From an uncultured Selenomonadales bacterium (GTDB taxonomy: Bacteria > Bacillota > Negativicutes > Selenomonadales > Selenomonadaceae): a DNA stretch of 15,932 nucleotides. The notes under the pieces are model-generated. The model had not been told where the DNA came from, did not search any database, and saw only the letters and a program-made list of their open reading frames with translations. The stretch covers positions 1-15,932 of the forward strand of contig CALEPR010000152.1 of NCBI GenBank assembly GCA_937910665.1, in the 5' to 3' direction. A program made the translations under genes and the position numbers. Below, piece after piece: positions 7,668 to 14,024 of this stretch (its first letter is position 1; every line of letters starts with the position of its first letter).

Positions 7668-9281
7668 TCACACAACAGAGGCGACAATATCTTGCGCTTC
7701 TTTTTGAATTTGTTTCAAGTGATCTTCGCTTACAAAACTTTCAGCGTAAACTTTGCACATATCTTCAGTACCGCTCGGACGAGCCGCGAACCAACCTTTT
7801 TCTGTGACAACTTTCAAGCCGCCGATTGATGCGCCGTTGCCTGGAGCTTTTGTAAATTTGTTTGTAATTTTATCTCCTGCCAAAGTGTCAGCTTTAAGAT
7901 TTTCAGGCGACAATTTGCCAAGCGCGGATTTTTGTTCAGGCGTTGCAGGAGTATCTTTTCTTGCGTAGTAGAAAGTGCCGAATTTGTCTGTAAGTTCTTT
8001 GTGGTGTTCGGAAGGATTCTTGCCGGTCTTCGCTGTAATTTCAATCGCAAGCAAGTCCATGATAATTCCGTCCTTGTCAGTCGTCCAAACGCTTGCATCT
8101 TTGCAGAGGAAACTTGCTCCCGCAGACTCTTCGCCGCCAAAGCCCATTGAGCCGTCAAACAAGCCGTCAACAAACCATTTAAAGCCGACAGGAACTTCAC
8201 AAAGTTTACGACCAATGTCAGCCGCAACTTTATCAATCAATGAACTTGAAACTAAAGTTTTGCCGACCATTGCATCTTTGCTCCAGCCTTCGCGGTGAGT
8301 GAACAAATATTTTATCGCCACAGCAAGATAGTGGTTAGGATTCATCAAGCCTTGCGGAGTGACAATTCCATGCCTGTCGTAGTCAGTATCATTTCCGAAA
8401 GCAATATCATAATCATCTTTCATCTTAATCAAGTTAGCCATTGCAAACGGCGAGGAACAGTCCATGCGAATTTTGCCGTCGTGATCGGGTGGCATGAAAG
8501 AAAATGTGTAATCAATGTTGGGATTGACGACGACGATAGGATTTTTAATTTTGTAAACTTCGTTAATCAAATCCCAGTAGAAAATTCCGCTGCCGCCGAG
8601 AGGATCTGCGCCGACTTTCAAACCTGAATTAACAACAGCGTCCATGTCAATGACTCTGGAAAGTGCATCGACGTAAGGTTTCATATAGTCCATGAAGTGA
8701 ACATTATCAAGTTTAATTGCGCGTTCAAAAGGTATGCGTTTAATTTTTTCCACGCCTTCCTTGATGAGTTCATTTGCGCGGTTTTGAATTTTTGTAGTAG
8801 TTTCAGCACTCGCCGGGCCGCCGGTTGTCGGGTCGTACTTAATGCCGCCGTCAGTCGGGGGATTGTGCGAAGGCGTGATAACAATTCCGTCAGCCTGTTT
8901 AGCTTCTTTGCGCTCGTAATTGTGCGCGAGAATAATTCTGGAGACGACAGGAGTCGGAACAGGTTTAAAATCTTCCTGAAGAATAATTTCAACGCCGTCA
9001 GCCGCCAAAACTTCAACGCAAGTTCTAAGTGCAGGCTCGGAAAGTGCGTGAGTGTCTGCGCCGATATAAAGTGGACCGGTCACGCCTTCTGCCTTGCGAT
9101 GTTCGGCAACTGCTTTTGCGATGGCGATAATGTGCGTTTCATTAAAGCTGTGGAGTTTTGAACTTCCTCTGTGTCCCGAAGTTCCGAAAGCAACACCTTG
9201 AGTTTTGTTTTCGGGGTCGGGTGCAAGTGTGTAATAGTCACTGATCAGCGACGGAAGGTTGACAACATTTTTCTTCTCCAT
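7668..9281 (-). CDS. pgm: Phosphoglucomutase, alpha-D-glucose phosphate-specific
   Basis: Pgm interconverts glucose-1-phosphate and glucose-6-phosphate, feeding UDP-glucose and glycogen synthesis or glycogen breakdown. The 537-residue length and motifs match the E. coli Pgm type (about 546 residues) rather than the shorter phosphomannomutases. It begins with AFGTSGHRG (31-39). The phosphoserine loop is ITPSHNPP (S138), the Mg-binding loop is NDTDYDRHG (D298, D300, D302), the sugar loop is GGEESAGASF (382-391), and the phosphate-binding loop is ARPSGTEDMCKVY (500-512). A strong AAGGAGG is 8 bases before the ATG. It lies 84 bases after the phosphomannomutase gene, an interval carrying a heptamer palindrome, and 41 bases before pgi. 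One operon is likely. Confidence 0.97.
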   Translation of the reverse strand: MEKKNVVNLPSLISDYYTLAPDPENKTQGVAFGTSGHRGSSKLHSFNETHIIAIAKAVAEHRKAEGVTGPLYIGADTHALSEPALRTCVEVLAADGVEIILQEDFKPVPTPVVSRIILAHNYERKEAKQADGIVITPSHNPPTDGGIKYDPTTGGPASAETTTKIQNRANELIKEGVEKIKRIPFERAIKLDNVHFMDYMKPYVDALSRVIDMDAVVNSGLKVGADPLGGSGIFYWDLINEVYKIKNPIVVVNPNIDYTFSFMPPDHDGKIRMDCSSPFAMANLIKMKDDYDIAFGNDTDYDRHGIVTPQGLMNPNHYLAVAIKYLFTHREGWSKDAMVGKTLVSSSLIDKVAADIGRKLCEVPVGFKWFVDGLFDGSMGFGGEESAGASFLCKDASVWTTDKDGIIMDLLAIEITAKTGKNPSEHHKELTDKFGTFYYARKDTPATPEQKSALGKLSPENLKADTLAGDKITNKFTKAPGNGASIGGLKVVTEKGWFAARPSGTEDMCKVYAESFVSEDHLKQIQKEAQDIVASVV

Positions 9282-9304
9282 AAAAAAATCCTCCTTCGGA
9301 AAAT

Positions 9305-9379
9305 AATTTATAATTTACAATTTATAATTGAAAACTACCAATTATAAATTTCTCATTCCTCATTCCTAACTCCTAATTA
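9305..9379. repeat. Heptamer-periodic intergenic repeat with a 12-bp palindrome
   Basis: Two 7-nt periodic tracts flank a hairpin. The first is AATTTAT, AATTTAC, AATTTAT, AATTGAA (9305-9332). The second is CTCATTC, CTCATTC, CTAACTC, CTAATTA (9352-9379). The inverted repeat AATTTATAATTG/CAATTATAAATT (9319-9330 with 9339-9350) is perfect, with an 8-nt loop. The element fills the gap between phosphomannomutase and phosphoglucomutase and reaches into the 3' end of the upstream gene, supplying its last codons and TAG stop. It resembles the class of short tandem heptamer repeats known from other bacteria such as cyanobacteria. A hairpin made only of A/T pairs, without a clean T-run, is unlikely to be a strong terminator. 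Confidence 0.85.
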
Positions 9380-10730
9380 TCATTAAAAGTTCGTCGCGCA
9401 TTTTTTCCATTAACTTTTTGTCGCCGCGAGATTCTACATTCAATCTGATATAAGGTTCAGTTTGCGAATTGCGGAGATTGAAACGCCAGTCGGGAAATTC
9501 GACGCTCAAGCCGTCGATTTTTGAAACTTTTCCTTCCTTGCCATAAATTTCTTCAATTTTTTCCATAATTTCTTTTGATTTTTCCAAGCCGGAAACTTTT
9601 GTGTTGATCTCGCCGGACACAGGAAATTTTTCAATTCTGTCGGCAAGAAGTTCAGAAAGTTTTTTATCGGTCTGACTTAAAAGTTCCAAAACCAAAAGAC
9701 AAGGAATCATTCCACTGTCGCAATAATAAAAATCGCGGAAGTAATGATGCGCGGACATCTCGCCGCCGTAAATTGCATTTTCCTCACGCATTTTGTCCTT
9801 GATGTAAACATGACCGCTGCGACACATAATCGGCACTCCGCCATAATTTTTTGTAATTTCTTCAGTGTTCCAAATTGCGCGTTGGTCGTAAACAATTTTT
9901 TCGCCTGAATTTTTTTTCAAGAAAGCCTCAGCCAAAAATCCGACAATGTAATAGCCTTCAATAAAATTTCCTTTTTCGTCAAACAAAAAACATCTGTCAA
10001 AATCTCCGTCAAAGGCAATTCCGCAGTCGGCATTATTTTTTATCACGGCTTCTGAAGTTTCTGAACGCGCATCTTGCAGGAGAGGATTGGGAACGCCGTT
10101 CGGAAAAAATCCATTCGCATTGTTGTGAACTTTTACAATTTCAAAAGGCAAAAATTTTTCCATTTCATTGATAACAGGTCCTGCAGAGCCGTTGCCGGAA
10201 TTTATGACAATCTTCAACGGCTTCAATTTTTTCAAATCGACGTAAGTCAAAATTTTTTTTACATAGTCATGAAGAATATCAATTTTGTAAACTGTGCCTG
10301 TCGCCTTCCTGTAACTCCAATCAAAACTTTCATCCTCGACATGCTTTTTTATTTCCAATAAACCTGTTTTCGGCGCGATGGGAACGGAATTTTTTCTGAC
10401 AAACTTCATGCCGTTGTATTCTTTCGGATTGTGCGAGGCAGTTATCATAATTCCGCCGTCGAAATTTTTAAAACCTGTCGTGAAGTAAATCATTTCAGTT
10501 CCGCACTGACCAATGTCGTAAACGTCGCAACCTGCTTCAGTCAAGCCGCGAACAAGTGCATCGCAAATTGTCGGACCGGAAAGTCGAATGTCATGACCGA
10601 CAGCAACTTTTTTTGCGTCAAAAAGTTTTGGAAAAACTCTGCCGACGCGATAAGCCAAATCTTGATTCATACTTACAGGATAAATTCCTCTGATGTCGTA
10701 TGAGCCGAAACCTGAAGTGTTCACTGCCAT
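9366..10730 (-). CDS. manB: Phosphomannomutase (ManB/CpsG type)
   Basis: It interconverts mannose-6-phosphate and mannose-1-phosphate for GDP-mannose and derived glycans; some relatives also accept glucose phosphates. The 454-residue product fits E. coli CpsG/ManB (about 456). It has SYDIRGIYP (10-18), the phosphoserine loop ITASHNPKEYNG (S99), the metal loop DGDFDR (241-246), the sugar-specificity loop GGEMSAHHYFRDF (322-334, characteristic of the ManB/CpsG branch) and the phosphate loop RNSQTEP (420-426). GGGGAG is 8 bases before the ATG. It is the first gene of a three-gene operon with pgm and pgi. The last codons and the TAG stop derive from a heptamer repeat. The substrate (mannose versus glucose or glucosamine) cannot be fixed from sequence alone. 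Confidence 0.92.
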   Translation of the reverse strand: MAVNTSGFGSYDIRGIYPVSMNQDLAYRVGRVFPKLFDAKKVAVGHDIRLSGPTICDALVRGLTEAGCDVYDIGQCGTEMIYFTTGFKNFDGGIMITASHNPKEYNGMKFVRKNSVPIAPKTGLLEIKKHVEDESFDWSYRKATGTVYKIDILHDYVKKILTYVDLKKLKPLKIVINSGNGSAGPVINEMEKFLPFEIVKVHNNANGFFPNGVPNPLLQDARSETSEAVIKNNADCGIAFDGDFDRCFLFDEKGNFIEGYYIVGFLAEAFLKKNSGEKIVYDQRAIWNTEEITKNYGGVPIMCRSGHVYIKDKMREENAIYGGEMSAHHYFRDFYYCDSGMIPCLLVLELLSQTDKKLSELLADRIEKFPVSGEINTKVSGLEKSKEIMEKIEEIYGKEGKVSKIDGLSVEFPDWRFNLRNSQTEPYIRLNVESRGDKKLMEKMRDELLMIIRS

Positions 10731-10786
10731 TTAACGCACTCCCCAATCCAAAAGTTGAAAATTTTTTGATAACTTTGAAATTTTTT

Positions 10787-10815
10787 ATTCTACTTTGCAA
10801 AAAAATTTCCTTTAA
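10787..10815 (-). promoter_or_regulatory. manB: Possible promoter of the manB-pgm-pgi operon
   Basis: On the minus strand TTAAAG (10810-10815) and TAGAAT (10787-10792) are separated by 17 bases, and the start codon is about 57 bases beyond the -10. The -10 matches consensus at five of six positions and the -35 at only three. In such AT-rich sequence chance matches are common, so this is tentative. Confidence 0.35.
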
Positions 10816-11083
10816 GTTTTCGGAAAATTTTAAATGAAATTTCTCTGAAGTTTGCTTTTAAAAATTACAAAAAAAGTTCGCAAAAATTTTTTTCGGAAAT
10901 AAAAACTTGTGAATACAGTTTCTAAAAATTTTTTGAGGAAATTTAATCGCCGGAGCAATAGCATCTGAAATTTTTGCAAAATACAGGTGAAAATTATCAA
11001 CCATAGAGGAAGAAACAAAGCAAATGTCGAAATTTTTGAAAAGACTTGGAAAATGGTCGAATAAAAATTTAGGATTCAATATT

Positions 11084-11092
11084 TGTTATAAT
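11084..11092 (+). promoter_or_regulatory. Extended -10 promoter of the CNNM/CorC gene
   Basis: TGTTATAAT is identical in its nine bases to the uvrB extended -10 at 2937-2945. No good -35 is present at 16-18 bases upstream, as expected for an extended -10 promoter. Transcription would begin near 11099, leaving a leader of about 24 bases. This rules out the ATG at 11024 as the start for a transcript from this promoter. Confidence 0.55.
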
Positions 11093-11108
11093 GTTGAAAA
11101 TTTTTTAC

Positions 11109-11113
11109 GGAGG
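11109..11113 (+). promoter_or_regulatory. Ribosome binding site deciding a TTG start
   Basis: GGAGG at 11109-11113 lies 9 bases before TTG (11123). No comparable site precedes the upstream in-frame ATG at 11024. This supports initiation at TTG. Confidence 0.65.
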
Positions 11114-11122
11114 TTTTTTCAG

Positions 11123-12448
11123 TTGGATTTTGTCCCGATACTTTTGCAAATTTTTTTGGTGATGTTTTTGATAGCGATGAATGGATTTTTTGTCGCGGCA
11201 GAATTTTGCTGTGTGAAAATGCGTCCTTCAAGATTGGAAACTTTAATTCAGGAAGGAAACAAGCGTGCAGTTTACGCAAAAAAATTGACTGATGAACTTG
11301 ATGAGGCACTTTCAGTCACTCAGCTTGGAATAACTTTAGCGTCGCTCGGACTTGGTTGGGTCGGCGAGCCTTTTGTTGCGGAATTGATTTTGCCTGTAAC
11401 TCAGGCACTCGGTTTCAGTTCGACAATCGGACACACAATTTCTTTCGCGCTTGCCTTCACGATAATAACTTCACTGCACATAATTTTAGGTGAACTTACG
11501 CCGAAGTCTATGGCGATTGCCGCATACGAAAAAATTTTGCTGACAATCGCTCTGCCAATGTTAATTTTCTGGAAAATTATGTATCCTTTCGTGATAATGT
11601 TGAATGCGACTGCAAATTTTGTTGCAAAACATTTAGGACTGGAAGCATCGAGCGAAGGCGAAGTTGCTCACAATCCGGAAGAAATTCGTTTGCTGATGGA
11701 AGAAAGTCACAAACAAGGTTTAGTTGACGACACAGAAATTGATTTTGTCGATAATGTTTTTGACTTCACTGAACTGAGCGTCAGAGAAATTATGGTTCCG
11801 CGAACTGATATGGTTTGCCTTTACACCGACAAAAGTTATGAAGAAAATTTAAATACCATGCTTGAGGAACAAATGACGCGCTATCCTATTTGCAACGAAG
11901 ATAAAGATCACATTATCGGTTTCCTTCATGTGAAAGATTTAATCGGCTGGCGATTGGAAGGAAATCAACAACGCAATCCGAATTTTGCGAAACTTGCAAG
12001 AAAAGTTTTTGTCGTCCCCGAAAGTATGGACGTGAGTTTGCTTTTGAAAATGATGCAAAAAAATCGCTCGCAACTTGCCATTGTCGTGGATGAGTACGGC
12101 GGCACGGCAGGAATGGTCACGATTGAAGATATTATTGAGGAAATTGTCGGCGATATTCAAGATGAATTTGATGAAGAGGAACGACCTGACAGCGAAAAGC
12201 GCGAAGAAAATTTATATTCTATCGACGCGAAAATGTTGCTTGAGGAAATTGAGGACGAATTTGGAATTGACATTGAGGACGAGGACGTTGACACTATTGG
12301 CGGCTGGTTGAGCGACAGACTCGGAGGTGAACCGCGCATCGGGCAAACTCAATCTTACAAAGGAAATACTTTTTATGTCGAGGAAGTTGACGGCGTTAGG
12401 ATTACCAGAGTGCTCCTTCGTCTCGCGCAAAAAAATAATTCCGATTGA
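11123..12448 (+). CDS. CNNM/CBS/CorC-domain membrane protein (hemolysin family)
   Basis: This is an integral membrane protein of the CNNM (DUF21)/CorC family, whose members include magnesium and other divalent-cation exporters; the old name haemolysin family is historical. With the TTG start it has 441 residues. The DUF21 transmembrane domain is at about 3-190, with hydrophobic segments near 5-27, 68-92, 105-122 and 138-165, and the motif MNGFFVAAEF (19-28). A CBS pair is at about 222-345 (VPRTDM, then VVDEYGGTAGMVTIEDIIEEIVGD). A CorC_HlyC domain is at about 362-435 (IDEDEDVDTIGGWL region). The highly acidic 335-392 stretch is typical. The start choice rests on GGAGG and the promoter; a longer ATG form would add 33 residues unlike the family. 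The gene stands alone, convergent with truA. Confidence 0.9.
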   Translation: MDFVPILLQIFLVMFLIAMNGFFVAAEFCCVKMRPSRLETLIQEGNKRAVYAKKLTDELDEALSVTQLGITLASLGLGWVGEPFVAELILPVTQALGFSSTIGHTISFALAFTIITSLHIILGELTPKSMAIAAYEKILLTIALPMLIFWKIMYPFVIMLNATANFVAKHLGLEASSEGEVAHNPEEIRLLMEESHKQGLVDDTEIDFVDNVFDFTELSVREIMVPRTDMVCLYTDKSYEENLNTMLEEQMTRYPICNEDKDHIIGFLHVKDLIGWRLEGNQQRNPNFAKLARKVFVVPESMDVSLLLKMMQKNRSQLAIVVDEYGGTAGMVTIEDIIEEIVGDIQDEFDEEERPDSEKREENLYSIDAKMLLEEIEDEFGIDIEDEDVDTIGGWLSDRLGGEPRIGQTQSYKGNTFYVEEVDGVRITRVLLRLAQKNNSD

Positions 12449-12561
12449 AAAAATTTTTTGTAGGAAATATTTTTCTGTCCAATTTGGTAAAAAATTTTTT
12501 AAAATTTTTTTTAGCGAATTGGAACAGCAAGTAATTTTGATTATTCATCATGGAAGAAATG
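12449..12561. other. AT-rich spacer between convergent genes
   Basis: This spacer between the CNNM/CorC gene and truA is made mostly of A-tract/T-tract runs. An imperfect structure could form from TCCAATT (12478-12484) and AATTGGA (12517-12523) enclosing nested A/T palindromes. It has long T-runs on both strands. No GC-rich terminator hairpin is visible, so how the two convergent transcripts end is unclear. Confidence 0.4.
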
Positions 12562-13371
12562 TTATGCATTGAAATATTCCTCATAAAAAACTTTATATAA
12601 ACAAAGTCCGCAAGCCGGAGCAGTAGCCGGCGCAAGTTTTCTGTCCTTCGCATCGAAAATTTTTTGAAAGTTTTCCAAACTCAAACGCTCACGACCGACC
12701 GCGACGACTGCAGCAACAATATTTCGTGCCATGTGGTATAAAAAACCTGTGGCGTGAATTTTTATCGTCAAAATTTCTGCGTCAAAAATTTGTTCGGAAA
12801 AAATTTCAGTTTCAAAAATCGTTCTGACAGGATTCATATTTGTATTGCTCGCCGCCTTGAAAGTTGAAAAATCATGCTCGCCCTCCAAAATTTTTAAAGC
12901 CGTCCGCATTTTGTCAACGTCAAGAGAGAAAGGAATATGCCACGCAAAATTTTTTGTGAAAGGATTTAAAGTTTTTCCGCGCTGAATTTTGTAGAGATAA
13001 ATTTTACTTGTCGCACTGTGAAGGGCAGAAAAATTTTTGTCGACTTCCCAAGCCTCGCGAACGACGATGTCTGGCGGCAAAACTCCACTCGCGGCGAGAG
13101 GAATTTTTTCAACTTCAATCCTGCCGTCGGTAAAAAAATTCACGACCTGACCGAGCGCATGAACTCCTGCATCCGTCCTCCCCGATCCTGTCATAACAAT
13201 TTTTTCGCCAAAAATTTTTGCAAGTCTGTCCTCCAAAATATTTTGAACGGCGACGCATGGAAAATCTTGTCTCTGAAATCCATTGTAATTTGTGCCGTCG
13301 TAAGAAACAATCAGCGCAATATTTCTTTTCCGCGACTTCATAAAATTTTTTTCTTCCGATTTCAATTCCAA
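12562..13371 (-). CDS. truA: tRNA pseudouridine(38-40) synthase TruA
   Basis: TruA converts uridines 38, 39 and 40 in the anticodon stem-loop of many tRNAs to pseudouridine. The product is 269 residues from TTG (13371) or 259 from the internal ATG (13341). The catalytic Asp lies in GSGRTDAGVHALGQVVNF (D67 counted from the TTG). SYDGTNYNGFQRQ (23-35) and FLYHMARNIVAAVVAVGR near the C-terminus are diagnostic. For the start, AAGGAG is 5 bases before TTG and nothing comparable precedes ATG, but family members usually begin close to the ATG version, so both are possible. With the TTG start the gene overlaps by 10 bases the end of an upstream coding remnant, whose codons form its Shine-Dalgarno site. 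This suggests translational coupling in the ancestral operon. Confidence 0.96.
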   Translation of the reverse strand: MELKSEEKNFMKSRKRNIALIVSYDGTNYNGFQRQDFPCVAVQNILEDRLAKIFGEKIVMTGSGRTDAGVHALGQVVNFFTDGRIEVEKIPLAASGVLPPDIVVREAWEVDKNFSALHSATSKIYLYKIQRGKTLNPFTKNFAWHIPFSLDVDKMRTALKILEGEHDFSTFKAASNTNMNPVRTIFETEIFSEQIFDAEILTIKIHATGFLYHMARNIVAAVVAVGRERLSLENFQKIFDAKDRKLAPATAPACGLCLYKVFYEEYFNA

Positions 13372-13538
13372 AAAAACTCCTTCTTCAAATCAATCGCCAC
13401 ATGTGGGAAGAGAAAATCGTCGGCACATGAACCAAGCGGCAGAAAGTCAACCACATATCGTGAATCTTCTGCGCCAAAGTCTGCCGAACCTTTCCCCTCA
13501 CGACCTATTGCTCCGACGATAAAAAAACTAAAAATATG
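13362..13538 (-). pseudogene. C-terminal remnant of an unidentified gene upstream of truA
   Basis: This minus-strand frame is open from two consecutive TAA codons (13539-13544) to TGA at 13362-13364. It encodes a stretch of well-mixed protein-like composition: a hydrophobic lead-in FFIVGAIG, then REGKGSADFGAEDSRYV, then VDFLPLGSCADDFLFP and a KKEFFWN end. It has no start codon or Shine-Dalgarno site. The neighbouring frame just upstream (13528-13569) reads DVGFIDAGVITYF before a TAG, and a one-base frameshift in the T-runs would join the two. The last codons AAG-AAG-GAG form the truA ribosome binding site. I do not recognise the family. It is best read as the 3' end of a gene once co-transcribed with truA and truncated by the rearrangement next door. 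Confidence 0.5.
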
Positions 13539-13581
13539 TTATTACCCCAGCATCAATAAATCCCACGTCGTAAAAATTAAA

Positions 13582-13819
13582 TCACGAGCATATACGGAGC
13601 TTGAAAAGACTTAAAGATTTTTTGGGAATTAAACTTCTTGTATGAAATTGTTTCATACCTAAATAGTTGGCGTCAGCTATGAGCAAAGTATTTTTGGCTA
13701 TTGACACTACCACATTTCGAGGATTTAGCCCTGACGAACTGTAAATTTTGGTTTCGGCAAATGTTGTTCGATATTTCCCATTGCTCATCGGTTATTTTGT
13801 GGTAAAGTCTTTCTGACAT
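13582..13819 (-). pseudogene. Decayed IS5-type transposase, N-terminal part
   Basis: From an ATG at 13819, preceded by GAAGGA, the minus strand reads MSERLYHKITDEQWE. This closely resembles the N-terminus of IS5-superfamily transposases. That frame ends after 48 codons at TGA (13673). The adjacent frame continues the homology-like sequence as TTFAETKIYSSSGLNPRNVV, matching the family's usual Gly-x-x-Pro-Arg region, so a frameshift lies shortly after the EQWE motif, near 13775. The rest (to 13582) does not show the DDE catalytic core. A perfect hairpin GTATGAAA/TTTCATAC (13640-13658) lies inside. A short inverted pair CTTGAAA (13600-13606) and TTTCAAG (13884-13890) might be degenerate ends. 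The element is non-functional by itself. Confidence 0.6.
13640..13658. repeat. Perfect 8-bp inverted repeat, 3-nt loop
   Basis: GTATGAAA-TTG-TTTCATAC forms a compact hairpin inside the decayed transposase region. It has no T-run, so it is not an intrinsic terminator. It may be a product of the deletion that removed the rest of the transposase, or a binding site; neither can be shown from sequence alone. Confidence 0.6.
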
Positions 13820-13905
13820 AAGTATATCCTTCGGTTTTGATTTCAGTTTTGTTTTACCAAAAAGTTTTTGCTTATGTTTTTTATTTCAAGAGTTTGCCAA
13901 CATGC

Positions 13906-13989
13906 CCTAGTCAAATTGCCGTCGCAATTCCTGTGATGTTACTTTATGAAGTCGGTTACCGGGTTGTGAAATATATTTTGCGAAAATAA
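13906..13989 (+). pseudogene. tatC: Truncated tatC, last about 26 codons
   Basis: On the plus strand the frame ending at TAA 13987-13989 reads SQIAVAIPVMLLYEVGYR, then VVKYILRK. This matches the C-terminal transmembrane segment of TatC, the twin-arginine translocase receptor subunit, whose family pattern is Ser-Gln-hydrophobic-Ala-Ile-Pro-hydrophobic-Leu-Tyr-Glu. The sequence before it, from about 13905 leftward, does not continue TatC and runs into the transposase remnant on the opposite strand. A good terminator follows 6 bases after the stop, as for a genuine gene end. The fragment is too short to be functional. The identification rests on one short segment, so a different membrane-protein C-terminus cannot be excluded. 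Confidence 0.55.
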
Positions 13990-13992
13990 AAA

Positions 13993-14024
13993 TTTTCCGC
14001 CAAAAAGTTCGGCGGATTTTTTTT
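13993..14024. terminator. Terminator after the tatC fragment, probably bidirectional
   Basis: The stem TCCGCC/GGCGGA (13996-14001 with 14011-14016) encloses a 9-nt loop. It is followed on the plus strand by eight T residues (14017-14024), a strong terminator there. The T-run overlaps the amidase stop codon. Read on the minus strand the hairpin is followed by AAATTTTTATTTT, so it could also end the amidase transcript, less efficiently. Confidence 0.8.

Larger units (their letters stand above)
10731..11122. other. Divergent intergenic region, AT-rich
   Basis: This interval of about 390 bases separates the divergent phosphomannomutase operon and the CNNM/CorC gene. It holds the weak minus-strand promoter candidate and a strong plus-strand extended -10 at 11084-11092. 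The open frames crossing it are compositionally biased, lack a Shine-Dalgarno site and resemble no protein family I know. I see no riboswitch, tRNA or terminator-grade hairpin in it. Confidence 0.6.

Noticed and set aside
11024..11122. 33-residue N-terminal extension of the CNNM/CorC protein from an upstream ATG
   Set aside because: The extension is unlike the family, contains the TATAAT promoter element within it, and has no good ribosome binding site; GGAGG precedes the TTG at 11123.
13018..13614. 198-codon plus-strand open frame
   Set aside because: It is mostly antisense to truA and then antisense to the better-supported minus-strand remnant; its composition is unlike a real protein and no ribosome binding site precedes it.
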